Shown piece after piece: positions 8,693-18,983 of a stretch of 38,460 bases of DNA. The stretch comes from Paludibacterium sp. (GTDB lineage Bacteria; Pseudomonadota; Gammaproteobacteria; Burkholderiales; Chromobacteriaceae). Numbering within the stretch: the first letter of the stretch is position 1; every line of letters begins with the position of its first letter. The translations under genes were made by a program, and so were the position numbers. The notes beneath the pieces were generated by a model. It was not told where the DNA came from. It did not search any database and saw only the letters and a list, made by a program, of their open reading frames with translations. The DNA is taken from NCBI RefSeq assembly GCF_019232825.1, contig NZ_JAFAND010000006.1, positions 1-38,460 of the forward strand. The letters are read 5' to 3'.

Positions 8693-8944
8693 ATCAATTC
8701 TCCTTTGTTTAAGGGTTGCAGATTTGGTGTGGTCAGCGGGCTCGGGGTCTAGTCCACCCCGGGCCCGCGCCCTTTAGCGGCTTTTTTGGGGCCGCGAGCC
8801 CCACAATAGCCAGCCAGGAGCCAAAGGACAAGAGCGCATAACCGTCAGAAAATACTGAAAATAGCACCGTCACCACGCCGCATTGACCCCTCCCGCCAGG
8901 GCTTTTAGCTTCGGAACTCCTTCCCCCTTCCAGGAGCCCCCGCC
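8693..8944. promoter_or_regulatory. Intergenic region between divergent hypothetical genes, with a strong hairpin at 8738-8766
   Basis: This 252-base gap separates the 85-residue gene (minus) from the DUF6624 gene (plus). It contains a 10-base inverted repeat (8738-8747 pairing with 8757-8766, one G-U pair, 9-base loop) lying about 33 bases upstream of the small gene's ribosome site. A second GC-rich stretch at 8762-8802 includes a run of six T. On the minus strand this could be a structured 5' leader; on the plus strand it resembles a terminator. No convincing promoter was identified. Confidence 0.4.
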
Positions 8945-9715
8945 ATGCGCCCCCAACGTCTTTTCATTTTGTCGCTTGCCTGCGCCGTCTGCGCCCAGGC
9001 CGAACCCTGCCGGCAAACCCAGGTCGAGCTGACGCAGTCAGGTCAACCAACGACCCTGCTCTTCCCGCCTTGCGCCCAAATCAAGGTCATCGCGCGAAAA
9101 GTCACCGAGGAGAACGCGCATACGACGCTGGCGGAAGGCGAAGTCACCATCCGCGAAACCGGCGGCGGACCGATGGCGTTGACCTTGATAACCGATCGCG
9201 CGCGGATTCACACTCGCGCCGTCAGCAAGGCATGGATGGACGACATCGCGGCGCTGGTCAGCGCCGGACGCGACGACCAGCGCTACCGCCGCCAGCGCAA
9301 GCCATCGCTGCGCGACGCCGAGCGCCAGCACGAACTCGACCTCGCCAACCAGCAGCTTTTGCAGCGCTATGTCGACCAACACGGCTGGCCCGGATTCAGA
9401 ACCGCCGGCGTCAAAGCCGCGCGGGCGGCCTTTCTGATCGTGCAGCACGCCGATTTGGCCATGCAGAAGCGCTATGTGGAGGATTTGCGCGCGGCGGTGC
9501 GCGCCGGTGACGCCTGGCCCAGCAGTCTCGCCCTACTGGAGGATCGCATCGACGTTCGCGAAGGGCGCACGCAGCGCTACGGCTCGCAGATCCAGATCGG
9601 CGCCGACGGCAAGCCGGCGCCGCATCCGATTCAAGACCCCGGCACGGTCGACCAGCGCCGGGCCGAGGTGGGTCTGGAACCGCTGGCGGACTATCTCAAG
9701 CATTTCGCCGATTAG
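8945..9715 (+). CDS. Secreted DUF6624 domain protein
   Basis: A 256-residue protein with a cleavable signal peptide (MRPQRLFILSLACAVCAQAE, probable cut after AQA), so periplasmic or exported. The C-terminal half carries the DUF6624 pattern: a YVDQHGWPGFRTAGVKAARA segment, then AFLIVQHAD, QKRYVEDLRAAV, LALLEDRIDVREGR and QRYGSQI. The biochemical function of this domain is not known; the conserved His and Asp in the QHAD and LLEDR segments may be functional. The N-terminal ~120 residues are less familiar. AGGAG precedes the ATG by nine bases. It converges on the chemotaxis receptor gene, with 29 bases between stops and no obvious terminator. Confidence 0.82.
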   Translation: MRPQRLFILSLACAVCAQAEPCRQTQVELTQSGQPTTLLFPPCAQIKVIARKVTEENAHTTLAEGEVTIRETGGGPMALTLITDRARIHTRAVSKAWMDDIAALVSAGRDDQRYRRQRKPSLRDAERQHELDLANQQLLQRYVDQHGWPGFRTAGVKAARAAFLIVQHADLAMQKRYVEDLRAAVRAGDAWPSSLALLEDRIDVREGRTQRYGSQIQIGADGKPAPHPIQDPGTVDQRRAEVGLEPLADYLKHFAD

Positions 9716-9744
9716 GGCCGTGCTACACGAGGGCGTTTTGCAAC

Positions 9745-11367
9745 TCACACCTGATATTGCGATACGGTCTGCAAAATGGCGCGCGCCTGCTGCTGCAGCC
9801 CCTGGGCCGCGTTCGCCGAACTGCCGGCGGCGCTGGCGTTTTCCTCCGCCATCTGGGCAATCTGCTCCACCCGTTGGGCAATCGTGTGGCTGGTGCTGGT
9901 CTGCTCGGTAATGCTGCTGGAGATGTCGCCGACCAATTGCATCGCTTGCTGGGTATTGTCCTGGATGCGCACGATGGCCTCGTTGGCCGCGCGGGCGCTA
10001 TCCGCCTCCTGATTGGCCTTGAGCACCACCTGCTCCATCGTGCCGACCGCCTCCTTGGTGCCCAGCTGCATCTTGCTGGCGACGCTGGTGATCTCGGTGG
10101 TCGATTTGGCGGTGCGCTCGGCCAGCTTTCTCACCTCGTCGGCCACCACGGCGAAGCCGCGGCCCATGTCGCCCGCCCGTGCGGCCTCGATCGCCGCGTT
10201 GAGCGCCAACAGGTTGGTTTGATCGGCGATCTCCTTGATGATGCCCATCACCGTGGCGATGGTCTGGCTGTCGCTTTGCAGCTGATTGATGCGCACAGCG
10301 GCATCGCGGATGGAGGCCGACACGAAGCTGATGCCGTCCACCGTCGCCAAGATCACCTGGCCGCCCTGCGCCGCCGTATCCCCCGCCGCGCTGGTCTGGC
10401 CGGCCGCCTCGTGGGCGCGGTCGGAAATATGGCTGATGCTGACCATCATCTGCTCCACCGAGGCGGCCATCGTCGCCGCGGCCTCGCTTTGCACTTCCGA
10501 GCTTTTGGCGATCTGCGTGGTGTTGGTCACCATGGCGGCGATCGTCTCGTCGATCGCCGTCACGCTGTGGCGCACGTCGCGCAAGCTGTTCTGCAACTGA
10601 TCGAGCAAACCATTGAAGGCTTCGGCCGTGGCGCCGATTTCATCGTGGCGCCGGGTGGTCACGCGCAAGCGGAAATCCAGCGAGCGGCGCACGTCCTGCA
10701 TCACCGTCTGCATCGCGCTCAGGCTAATGCGGATATGGCGGAACAACACCACGCCGAGCGTCGCGCACACCGCCAAGCAAAAGGCCATGATCAGCGCGGA
10801 AAGAATCAGCGCGCGGCGGTAGGCGGCGGCATTATCGCGCGACAGGCCCTCGGCCAAGTCGTAGTTGAATTGGACGTGATCGACCAGCTTTTTGCTCAGC
10901 GCATCCGCCGCGGCGTTCATCGGTCCCGATTGAATCGCCTGCTGCGCCTCGGCCTGCTTGTGGGCGCTCGACAACTGCAGCAGGGCGCCGCGCGCCGCCC
11001 GGTATTGCGCGAGCAGCGCCTGGTCTTCGTTGAGCAGCTTCTGATCGGCATCGTTGGAAATCAGCTCTTTGCCATAATGCGCCAGCGCGTCGTCGATCTG
11101 TTTGTCGGCGGCGGCGATGGCTTGCTGATCGGCGGCTTTTTGGCCGTCAGTTGGATCGAGAATATGGCGGTAAGTCCCCAAGCGCGACTGGGTCAGGCCA
11201 TCCTGCGCCAAATCGAGCGTGGCGATACTGGGGAAAGTATTGATTTTCAGGTAATTGAAGCGTTCGTTGGCTTGCTGTTGTTCCCACAAGCCCAGGACGC
11301 CGACGACGAGCACAGCCACCATCGCCAGCAGTAACGTCGTCAGAAGACGCTGCGAAATGTTCATCAT
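9745..11367 (-). CDS. Methyl-accepting chemotaxis protein
   Basis: Inner-membrane chemoreceptor of 540 residues that signals to CheA/CheW. Order: a short cytoplasmic end, TM1 (about 8-28), a periplasmic four-helix-bundle-type sensor domain (about 30-188) rich in Gln and Ala, TM2 (about 188-212), a HAMP domain (about 213-268) and a long cytoplasmic signalling coil. The conserved hairpin tip is seen as [20 protein letters not shown] followed by [18 protein letters not shown]. There is no C-terminal CheR-binding pentapeptide; it ends VSQYQV. Two adjacent ATGs exist (11367, 11364), with GAGGGA just upstream. The gene stands alone with no che or fli neighbours. The ligand cannot be inferred. Confidence 0.95.
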   Translation of the reverse strand: MMNISQRLLTTLLLAMVAVLVVGVLGLWEQQQANERFNYLKINTFPSIATLDLAQDGLTQSRLGTYRHILDPTDGQKAADQQAIAAADKQIDDALAHYGKELISNDADQKLLNEDQALLAQYRAARGALLQLSSAHKQAEAQQAIQSGPMNAAADALSKKLVDHVQFNYDLAEGLSRDNAAAYRRALILSALIMAFCLAVCATLGVVLFRHIRISLSAMQTVMQDVRRSLDFRLRVTTRRHDEIGATAEAFNGLLDQLQNSLRDVRHSVTAIDETIAAMVTNTTQIAKSSEVQSEAAATMAASVEQMMVSISHISDRAHEAAGQTSAAGDTAAQGGQVILATVDGISFVSASIRDAAVRINQLQSDSQTIATVMGIIKEIADQTNLLALNAAIEAARAGDMGRGFAVVADEVRKLAERTAKSTTEITSVASKMQLGTKEAVGTMEQVVLKANQEADSARAANEAIVRIQDNTQQAMQLVGDISSSITEQTSTSHTIAQRVEQIAQMAEENASAAGSSANAAQGLQQQARAILQTVSQYQV

Positions 11368-11518
11368 CTGTCCCTCATTCTGTCAGCATTTTTGCTTCTT
11401 TTCTTTCCAAACGCGCAAAAACAGCACGCGCCTGGTTGCTGTGTCAGAATATAGACAGTAAATGATTGAAATAAAAAGAAATTAAACCGTTTGGCCAGGA
11501 TGGGGGATATCCATCCCC

Positions 11519-13045
11519 TTATAACAGTCCCTTTGCCAACAGCGCCACCAGCAGGATGGCAATCAGCGTCAACAGGAAATTCTGCCGCTTTTGCTCCTTC
11601 ATCAACAACACATAGCTTTGCACCAGCATGTCTTGCGTCCGTCCGCCCAAGGCGTCGTTGAGCTTGCGCGGCAGCGCCGGCAGCGTGGTCGCCCATTGCG
11701 GCGCCTCGTTTTTCAGCGCGCGCACGAAGCCGCGCCAGCCGATCTGCTCGTTCATCCACTTGCTGAGGAACGGTTTGGCGGTGTCCCACAAATTGAGGTC
11801 GGGGTCGAGCTGGCGTCCCAGTCCTTCGATGTTAAGCAGCGTCTTTTGCAGCAACACCAGCTGCGGCTGAATCTCGACATTGAAGCGGCGGCTGGTTTCG
11901 AACAACCGCAGCAACACCAAGCCAAAGGAAATCTGCGACAGCGGCCGCTCGAAGAACGGCTCGCATACCGTGCGCACCGCGGCTTCCAGCTCTTCGGCGC
12001 GGGTATCGGCCGGCACCCAGCCGGACTCGATGTGCGCGGTGGCGACACGATGATAATCGCGGTTGAAGAAAGCGAGGAAGTTCACCGCCAGATAATGCTT
12101 GTCGACCTCGGTCAGGCTACCGACGATGCCGAAGTCGAGCGCGATGTAGCGGCCGTCGGCGGCGACGAAGATATTGCCCGGATGCATGTCGGCATGGAAA
12201 AAACCGTGGCGGAACACCTGGGTGAAGAAAATTTCCACACCGAAGCGCGACAGCTTCTTCAAATCGACGCCGTCGGCGCGCAAGCGGTCGATCTGGCCGA
12301 TCGGCGTGCCGCGCATCCATTCCAGCGTCAGCACCTCGCGCGCCGTATAGTCGTAAAACACCTCGGGCACCAACAGCATGTCCGAGTCCTGGAAATTGCG
12401 CCGCAGCTGCGAGGCGTTGGCCGCCTCGTGCATCATGTCCAATTCGTCGTGCAGGTATTTGTCGAATTCGGCCACCACCTCGCCCGGCTTCAAGCGCTTG
12501 CCGTCGGGGAAGCCGACTTCCACCACGCGCGCCAATGTGCGCATCAGCGCCAGATCCTGCTCGATCACCGGCAGGATGTCCGGACGCAGCACCTTGATCG
12601 CCACCTCCCGGCCGCGCGACCCGTCGGCTTGGCGCAGCCAGGCATGATGCACCTGCGCCACCGAGGCGCTGGCCACCGGCACGTCGTCGAAATCGACGAA
12701 GAGCTGATCCAGCGTCCGGCCGAGACCCGTCTCGATCACCCGCCGCGCCAATTGGCCGTCAAAGGGCGGCACCTTATCTTGCAATTTGGCCAATTCGTCG
12801 GCGAACGCCGTCGGCAGCAAATCGCGCCGGGTCGACAGCACCTGGCCGAATTTGACGAATACCGGCCCCAGGCTCTCCAGCGCCAGGCGCAGACGCACCG
12901 GCAGGCTATCGCCGCGATGACGCGGCAGCGGCACGAACCGGCACAGCGCATGCACCCATTTCAGGCGCGAGTGGCTACGGAAAAAGTCGTCCAGGCCAAA
13001 ACGGTAGAAGGTGGCGAAGATCTTGTAGGCGCGTGTTATCCGCAT
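11519..13045 (-). CDS. ubiB: Ubiquinone biosynthesis accessory protein UbiB (atypical kinase/ATPase)
   Basis: Membrane-associated protein of the ABC1/ADCK family needed for coenzyme Q synthesis, probably through ATP hydrolysis and lipid-precursor handling. The 508-residue protein has the family marks: the KxGQ element ([16 protein letters not shown]), the Ala-rich loop [16 protein letters not shown] in place of a Gly-rich loop, [10 protein letters not shown], and the DFG motif ([10 protein letters not shown]). One or two hydrophobic helices lie at the C-terminus ([18 protein letters not shown]). It starts two bases after the ubiJ stop, so ubiJ-ubiB is one transcript. The 150 bases beyond its stop, before the MCP gene, hold an AT-rich stretch and a small GGATGG/CCATCC repeat. 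Confidence 0.97.
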   Translation of the reverse strand: MRITRAYKIFATFYRFGLDDFFRSHSRLKWVHALCRFVPLPRHRGDSLPVRLRLALESLGPVFVKFGQVLSTRRDLLPTAFADELAKLQDKVPPFDGQLARRVIETGLGRTLDQLFVDFDDVPVASASVAQVHHAWLRQADGSRGREVAIKVLRPDILPVIEQDLALMRTLARVVEVGFPDGKRLKPGEVVAEFDKYLHDELDMMHEAANASQLRRNFQDSDMLLVPEVFYDYTAREVLTLEWMRGTPIGQIDRLRADGVDLKKLSRFGVEIFFTQVFRHGFFHADMHPGNIFVAADGRYIALDFGIVGSLTEVDKHYLAVNFLAFFNRDYHRVATAHIESGWVPADTRAEELEAAVRTVCEPFFERPLSQISFGLVLLRLFETSRRFNVEIQPQLVLLQKTLLNIEGLGRQLDPDLNLWDTAKPFLSKWMNEQIGWRGFVRALKNEAPQWATTLPALPRKLNDALGGRTQDMLVQSYVLLMKEQKRQNFLLTLIAILLVALLAKGLL

Positions 13046-13047
13046 GG

Positions 13048-13647
13048 TTATCCGGCCGGTTGTTCCGGCTCGCTCCCCTGCCCGCGCGCGGCTTCCAGCC
13101 GGGCCAGGCGTTTTTCCAGTCGTTCCGCGTCGTCGCGCAAGGTGTCGACGGCGGCCACAAAGTGTTCCACATCGCGCTTGTTCGCCAACAGCGGCACTTC
13201 GTCGCGCAAATGCTCGATCCAGCTATCCATGAGCCGTGCCGCCACCTCGCCCTTGAAACCGGCCAGGCCGCGCGCCCAGCCCTCGACGCGGTGCGCGCCG
13301 GCGTCCCCCAGCACGCGCGACAGATCCTCCACCGGCAGCCAGCGCAGTTGTCCGGCCACGTGACCGAAACGCTGCGCCAGCTCGGCGTCGCCGCTCAGTT
13401 CGAGATCGGCGAAATCGGGCGTCCGCCCGGCCCACTGCGCCGTCAGCGCGGCCACCGGCTTGACGCGCACCGTGGCCTCGGGCTCGCCGGCGCTCGCCGC
13501 GAGCCAGCCCTCGGCGGTAATCACGCCGGACACGGCGATGGGCGGCAGCGCCAGGGCCACGCGCCGGCCGGCCAATTCGGCCAGTTCGGCGCGCAACGCC
13601 GGGTATTGGCCAAGTACATGATTGAACAAGGCAAGAACCGGTTGCAT
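13048..13647 (-). CDS. ubiJ: Ubiquinone biosynthesis accessory factor UbiJ (SCP2 domain)
   Basis: A 199-residue lipid-binding-type scaffold of the aerobic ubiquinone biosynthesis complex. The N-terminal SCP2-like domain (about 1-115) shows [19 protein letters not shown] and the [16 protein letters not shown] segment typical of UbiJ. The C-terminal part (about 150-190) is a charged helix or coiled coil ([20 protein letters not shown]), matching E. coli UbiJ, which is also about 200 residues. The ATG at 13647 has a GGGGAG ribosome site; the open frame extends further upstream but only as an overlap of the SMR gene. It sits between an SMR gene and ubiB. Confidence 0.93.
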   Translation of the reverse strand: MQPVLALFNHVLGQYPALRAELAELAGRRVALALPPIAVSGVITAEGWLAASAGEPEATVRVKPVAALTAQWAGRTPDFADLELSGDAELAQRFGHVAGQLRWLPVEDLSRVLGDAGAHRVEGWARGLAGFKGEVAARLMDSWIEHLRDEVPLLANKRDVEHFVAAVDTLRDDAERLEKRLARLEAARGQGSEPEQPAG

Positions 13648-13664
13648 GGTGCGCTCCCCGCGAC

Positions 13665-14003
13665 TTAGGCCGACGATTTGGCGAAGCTCAAGACCACGAC
13701 GCCGACGGTGATACAGGCGATGCCGGCGAATTTCAGCCAAGTCACGCTCTCGCCATAGGCGGCAATGCCCACCACCGCCACCACGGCCATGCCGACGCCG
13801 CACCAGACGGCGTAGACCAGACCCAGCTCCAGCCGCTGCACCACCCGCCCCAGCAGCCAGAAAGACAAGACGTAGCCGACCGCCACCACCAGCGATGGCA
13901 GCGGACGGGTAAAGCCCTGAGCCAGTTTCAGCGAACTCGTGGCGGTGACCTCGGCGGCGATGGCGCCTGCCAACATCAGCCAGCTTTGCACAGTCGGATG
14001 CAT
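13665..14003 (-). CDS. Small multidrug resistance (SMR/EmrE-type) transporter
   Basis: A 112-residue inner-membrane protein with four predicted helices, of the SMR family that exchanges protons for cations or guanidinium-type compounds. The essential membrane glutamate is present in GAIAAEVTATSSLKLAQGF, equivalent to Glu14 of EmrE. The following helices contain the EmrE-like SFWLLGRVVQRLELGLVYAV and WCGVGMAV segments. The AVWCGVG motif resembles EmrE (AIWSGVG) more than SugE/Gdx, but substrate cannot be decided. It has a GGGAGG ribosome site. It lies with 17-base gaps between ubiE and ubiJ, an unusual guest within a ubiquinone operon. Confidence 0.93.
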   Translation of the reverse strand: MHPTVQSWLMLAGAIAAEVTATSSLKLAQGFTRPLPSLVVAVGYVLSFWLLGRVVQRLELGLVYAVWCGVGMAVVAVVGIAAYGESVTWLKFAGIACITVGVVVLSFAKSSA

Positions 14004-14020
14004 GTCGCCTCCCCAGCCGC

Positions 14021-14755
14021 TCAGAACTTATAGCCCTTGTGCAGCGCCACGACGCCGCCGGTCAGATTGTGGTAGTCGGCCTTGCCGAAACCCGCGTCGA
14101 GCATCATTTGCCGCAGCGTCGCCTGATCGGGGTGCATACGGATCGACTCGGCCAGATAACGGTAGCTGTCGGCGTCGTTGGCCACGAGTTTGCCCATCAG
14201 CGGCAGCGCCTTGAACGAATACAGGTCATACAGCGGCGCGAGCGGCTTCCACACCTTGGAGAACTCCAGCACCAGGAGCTTGCCGCCCGGCTTGAGCACG
14301 CGGCACATCTCGGCCAGCGCCGCATCCTTATGCGTCATGTTGCGCAGGCCAAAAGCCACCGACACGCAATCGAAGTAGTTATCCGGGAACGGCAGCTTCT
14401 CGGCGTCGGCGAGCGCCACCGGCAAGATCCGCCCTTGGTCGAGCAGGCGGTCGCGGCCGACGGTCAGCATCGAGCTATTGATGTCGGTCAGCCACACCTC
14501 GCCCTCCTTGCCGACGCGCTCGGCCCAGCCGCGCGCCAGGTCGCCGGTGCCGCCGGCGATATCGAGCACGCGGTCGCCGCGGCGCACGCCGGAAGTGGTC
14601 AGGGTGAAATGCTTCCAGACGCGATGCAACCCGCCGGACATCAGGTCGTTCATCACGTCGTATTTATTCGCCACCGAGTGAAACACCTCGGCCACTTTGT
14701 GCGCCTTGTCGTCTTCCGCCACGGTCTTGAAACCGAAATGCGTGGTTTTCTCCAT
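14021..14755 (-). CDS. ubiE: Ubiquinone/menaquinone C-methyltransferase UbiE
   Basis: SAM-dependent C-methyltransferase of ubiquinone (and menaquinone) synthesis, acting on 2-polyprenyl-6-methoxy-1,4-benzoquinol. The 244 residues open with the typical [20 protein letters not shown]. Signature 1 of the UbiE family is visible as [17 protein letters not shown]. The SAM-binding motif I is [15 protein letters not shown], and the second signature is [16 protein letters not shown]. It heads a ubiE-SMR-ubiJ-ubiB run with short gaps. A clear ribosome site (TAAGGAAG) precedes the ATG. Confidence 0.98.
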   Translation of the reverse strand: MEKTTHFGFKTVAEDDKAHKVAEVFHSVANKYDVMNDLMSGGLHRVWKHFTLTTSGVRRGDRVLDIAGGTGDLARGWAERVGKEGEVWLTDINSSMLTVGRDRLLDQGRILPVALADAEKLPFPDNYFDCVSVAFGLRNMTHKDAALAEMCRVLKPGGKLLVLEFSKVWKPLAPLYDLYSFKALPLMGKLVANDADSYRYLAESIRMHPDQATLRQMMLDAGFGKADYHNLTGGVVALHKGYKF

Positions 14756-14787
14756 GTCGCGCTTCCTTAGGTTCCGTTTTTTGTGGT

Positions 14788-14811
14788 CATGCGTCGCTTG
14801 GCGAACGCATG
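14788..14811. other. Inverted repeat between DUF971 gene and ubiE
   Basis: CATGCGT and ACGCATG form a perfect 7-base outer stem around CGC-TTG-GCG, with one bulged A. It lies in the 77-base gap between the DUF971 stop and the ubiE start. There is no U tract on the minus strand, so it may stabilise or process the message rather than terminate it. Confidence 0.4.
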
Positions 14812-14832
14812 CTACGTCCGATTCGCCTGCGT

Positions 14833-15207
14833 TTATGGGTCCCGGCTCGCGCCCGCTGCCGCCAGCCGATCCAGATAGTCCTGCCAGTTTTCCGCCTGGC
14901 GGCGGCCGAGCTCATACAAATAGTCCCAGCTATAGAGGCCGGAGTCGTGGCCATCGTCGAACACCAGCTTCACCGCGTACTGCCCCACCGGCTCCACCGC
15001 GGTGATGGCGACCTCGCGCTTGCCGGTCTGCAGCACCTCTTGGCCGGCGCCATGGCCGCGTACCTCGGCCGAGGGCGAAAACACGCGCAGATACTCGCTC
15101 GGCAGTTCAAACCGCGCGCCGTCGTCGAAACTGATTTCCAATACCCGGGTGCGGGTGTGCAGGCACAGTTCGCGCGGATGCGCGCTGTCTTTTTTCAATC
15201 CGGCCAT
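14833..15207 (-). CDS. DUF971 (gamma-butyrobetaine hydroxylase-like N-terminal domain) protein
   Basis: Small 124-residue protein consisting of one GBBH-like N-terminal domain (DUF971). Family pattern seen: [20 protein letters not shown] near the N-terminus, [20 protein letters not shown] in the middle and [14 protein letters not shown] near the C-terminus. The domain is often found next to ubiE or in Fe-S-related contexts; a precise function is not established. It lies between queA and ubiE with a 21-base gap to queA, consistent with co-transcription. Confidence 0.88.
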   Translation of the reverse strand: MAGLKKDSAHPRELCLHTRTRVLEISFDDGARFELPSEYLRVFSPSAEVRGHGAGQEVLQTGKREVAITAVEPVGQYAVKLVFDDGHDSGLYSWDYLYELGRRQAENWQDYLDRLAAAGASRDP

Positions 15208-15228
15208 GAGCCCCCGTCCTCCGTCGTG

Positions 15229-16254
15229 TCAATCGGCCCGCTTTTCCAGCAGCATGGCGTCGCCGTAGCTGAAGAAGCGGTATTCGTGTTCCACCGCGTG
15301 CCGGTAGGCGGCGCGGATGGTTTCCATGCCGGCGAAGGCCGACACCAGCATCAAGAGCGTCGACTTCGGCAAATGGAAGTTGGTCAGCAAGCGGTCCACC
15401 ACGCGGAAACGGTACCCCGGCGTGATGAAAATCTCGGTCTCGCCGCGGCCGGCCAGCAATTCCCCCGATTGTGCCGCCGATTCCAGCGCGCGCAAACTGG
15501 TGGTCCCCACCGCCAGCACGCGCCGACCGTCCCGACGCGCGGCAACGATCTCGTCGCGGGTGGCGGCGGGAATCTCGTAGATCTCGCTGTGCATCTTATG
15601 CTCGCGGATATCGTCGACCCGCACCGGTTGAAAGGTGCCGGCGCCGACGTGCAGCGTCACCCGGCAAAGCTTGACGCCCTTGTCCGTCAGACTGGCGAGC
15701 ATCTCCTCGGTGAAATGCAGGCCGGCGGTCGGCGCCGCCACCGCGCCCTGTTCGCGCGCGTACACCGTTTGATAACGCTCATCGTCCTCGTTGTCGGCGC
15801 CACGTTCGATATAAGGCGGCAACGGCAGCTTGCCGGACTCGGCCAAAATATCGAACAGCGGCGTCTCGGACAGAAAACGCAGCTTGAACAGGTCGCCGAC
15901 CCGCTCGACCATCTCCGCCTGCCAACGTTCGGCGAAAATCAACCGCGTGCCCGGCTTGGGCGATTTCGAGGCGCGCACGTGCGCCAGCGCGGTGTGGTCG
16001 TCCAACACCCGCTCGATCAGCGCCTCGGCACGGCCGCCGCTGGCCTTTTCGCCGAACAGACGCGCTTTGATGACGCGCGTATCGTTAAATACCATGACAT
16101 CGCCCGGCCCGACCTCAGCGAGGAAGTCCGCAAACATCAGATCGTCAAGCTCGGCGCCTGCGACGTGCAGCAGGCGGCTCGCGCCGCGCTCGGCCGGCGG
16201 ATGCTGGGCGATCAGGTGTTCGGGCAGAAAGTAGTCGAATTCCGAGATATGCAT
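15229..16254 (-). CDS. queA: S-adenosylmethionine:tRNA ribosyltransferase-isomerase
   Basis: Transfers and isomerises the ribosyl part of SAM onto preQ1 in tRNA, giving epoxyqueuosine at the wobble position of GUN-anticodon tRNAs. The 341-residue protein has the QueA start [19 protein letters not shown] followed by ERGASRLL, and the blocks [42 protein letters not shown] and [17 protein letters not shown]. The ATG at 16254 matches the family start; an ATG four codons upstream exists. tgt is not next to it in this window. It is the first gene of the leftward queA-DUF971-ubiE cluster. Confidence 0.98.
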   Translation of the reverse strand: MHISEFDYFLPEHLIAQHPPAERGASRLLHVAGAELDDLMFADFLAEVGPGDVMVFNDTRVIKARLFGEKASGGRAEALIERVLDDHTALAHVRASKSPKPGTRLIFAERWQAEMVERVGDLFKLRFLSETPLFDILAESGKLPLPPYIERGADNEDDERYQTVYAREQGAVAAPTAGLHFTEEMLASLTDKGVKLCRVTLHVGAGTFQPVRVDDIREHKMHSEIYEIPAATRDEIVAARRDGRRVLAVGTTSLRALESAAQSGELLAGRGETEIFITPGYRFRVVDRLLTNFHLPKSTLLMLVSAFAGMETIRAAYRHAVEHEYRFFSYGDAMLLEKRAD

Positions 16255-16594
16255 GGTGATCCACAAACTTGAAACCGTGAGATTATACCTATGCTTGTCT
16301 TGCCCGGCACGGGTTTAGGGGCCGTCTGCAAACCCTTTGTGAACGACGCTGGCCGCGCGCCCCTCGCCGCGTGCCTCGAAAAACCTTGGTGCAGATCAAC
16401 GCCGGCCACCGACGTTGGCGCACAATAGCCACACCCCGGACAATGCGGTTAAACTAGTGCTTTCGCTCCATTCCCCGGGGCTCCGACAGGTGGGCACGCT
16501 GAAATCGTTTTGAAACAATTTCAGCCAAAGCTGGACATCTTGCCGACATTTGCGGCAAACTTCGGCCCATTATTTAACTGAAGGACCCGACATC
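16255..16594 (+). promoter_or_regulatory. queA-aroQ intergenic region with two inverted repeats (16498-16525, 16540-16558)
   Basis: A 340-base divergent gap without a gene. Near its right end lies a 28-base imperfect palindrome at 16498-16525 (arms GCTGAAAT/ATTTCAGC perfect, 12 of 14 paired positions overall). A second repeat follows at 16540-16558 (TTGCCG...CGGCAA). Both lie 35-100 bases before the aroQ start and are good candidates for operator sites of the aroQ-accB-accC transcript. They do not resemble the E. coli BirA operator. No clean -35/-10 pair was found; the rest of the gap shows nothing definite. Confidence 0.45.
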
Positions 16595-17044
16595 TTGGCC
16601 CGAAAAATCCTTGTGCTGCACGGCCCAAACCTGAATCTTCTGGGCGCCAGAGAGCCGCAGCACTACGGTCGAGACACGCTGGACACGATCAATCAGCGCT
16701 TGAAAAAGCAGGCCGCTCAAGCCGGTTTCGAGCTGGACGCTCTGCAGAGCAATGCCGAACACGTGCTGATCGAACGCATCCACGCCTGCGCGGGCGACAA
16801 GACCGAGTTCATCATCATCAATCCGGCCGCCTTCACCCATACCAGCGTCGCCCTGCGCGACGCCCTGGCTGGCGTCAAGGTGCCGTTTATTGAAGTACAT
16901 CTTTCCAACGTTCACGCCCGTGAGCCGTTTCGCCATCACTCCTACTTCTCGGATCTGGCAATCGGTGTCATCTGCGGGCTGGGCGCTCAGGGATACGAAC
17001 TGGCGTTGACCCACGCCATGGCCCGTTTGGGCGAGCAAGTCTAA
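16595..17044 (+). CDS. aroQ: Type II 3-dehydroquinate dehydratase
   Basis: Dehydrates 3-dehydroquinate to 3-dehydroshikimate in the shikimate pathway; a cytosolic dodecamer in known members. The 149-residue protein begins [20 protein letters not shown], matching the family N-terminus with the catalytic region around [30 protein letters not shown] and [18 protein letters not shown] are the other family blocks. The start is a TTG at 16595, chosen because it gives the normal length and has GAAGGA upstream; the frame stays open to 16550 with another TTG. The aroQ-accB adjacency is common in proteobacteria. Confidence 0.96.
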   Translation: MARKILVLHGPNLNLLGAREPQHYGRDTLDTINQRLKKQAAQAGFELDALQSNAEHVLIERIHACAGDKTEFIIINPAAFTHTSVALRDALAGVKVPFIEVHLSNVHAREPFRHHSYFSDLAIGVICGLGAQGYELALTHAMARLGEQV

Positions 17045-17079
17045 TTCGTATCCGCAGAAAAACATTCGAAGGACAATTC

Positions 17080-17541
17080 ATGGACCTGCGTAAACTCAAA
17101 AAACTGATCGATCTCGTCGAAGAATCGGGCATTGCCGAACTGGAAGTGACCGAAGGCGAGGAAAAGGTGCGTATTACCCGCGTATCGGCCAATGCCCAGA
17201 TCGCCTACGCCCAACCGATCAACGCCATGCAATTGCCCCCCGCCGCGGCACCGGTCGCGGCCGCGCCCGCCGCCCAGCCTGCCGCAGGCGCCGCGGCTTA
17301 CGACGAGAGCCAAGTGGTCAAGTCGCCGATGGTCGGCACCTTCTACCGCGCGCCGAGCCCCGGCGCGAAGAAGTTCGTCGACGTGGGCGACAAGGTGGAA
17401 GTGGGCGCCACGTTGTGCATCATCGAAGCCATGAAGTTGATGAACGAGATTGAATCCGATCGCGCCGGCACCGTGACCAAGATCCTGGTCGAGGAAGGCC
17501 AGCCGGTCGAATACGGCGAAGCGCTGTTCGTCATCGAGTAA
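17080..17541 (+). CDS. accB: Biotin carboxyl carrier protein of acetyl-CoA carboxylase
   Basis: Carries biotin between the carboxylase (AccC) and carboxyltransferase parts of acetyl-CoA carboxylase, the first step of fatty acid synthesis. The 153 residues have an N-terminal [18 protein letters not shown] helix, an Ala/Pro-rich flexible linker (about 50-72), and a C-terminal biotinyl domain with the biotin lysine in [13 protein letters not shown] and the thumb segment [20 protein letters not shown] ribosome site (GAAGGA) precedes the ATG. It lies 35 bases after aroQ. Confidence 0.98.
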   Translation: MDLRKLKKLIDLVEESGIAELEVTEGEEKVRITRVSANAQIAYAQPINAMQLPPAAAPVAAAPAAQPAAGAAAYDESQVVKSPMVGTFYRAPSPGAKKFVDVGDKVEVGATLCIIEAMKLMNEIESDRAGTVTKILVEEGQPVEYGEALFVIE

Positions 17542-17568
17542 GCGACGAACGCCAATATCGCGATGACA

Positions 17569-17600
17569 GGGCACGACCGAGCGTGCCCTTGTTGTTTGTT
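17569..17600 (+). terminator. Rho-independent terminator/attenuator between accB and accC
   Basis: A 7-base perfect stem GGGCACG/CGTGCCC with a 6-base loop is followed at once by TTGTTGTTTGTT. This has the shape of an intrinsic terminator, placed 28 bases after the accB stop and 25 before the accC start. It may reduce accC relative to accB, since more carrier than carboxylase is needed. Confidence 0.65.
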
Positions 17601-17624
17601 CCGACCTTATACGGACACGCAAAT

Positions 17625-18982
<1,358 letters not shown>

Positions 18983-18983
<1 letters not shown>

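Noticed and set aside
9757-11334. A 525-codon open frame opposite the chemotaxis receptor
   Set aside because: Antisense shadow of the receptor coil; no recognisable protein.
11591-13363. A 590-codon open frame opposite ubiB and ubiJ
   Set aside because: Antisense shadow spanning two recognised genes.
4826-14782. An exact 13-base match GGTTCCGTTTTTT just upstream of the ribosome sites of hom (4826-4838) and ubiE (14770-14782)
   Set aside because: In 38 kb several exact 13-mers are expected by chance; two copies are not enough to claim a shared element.
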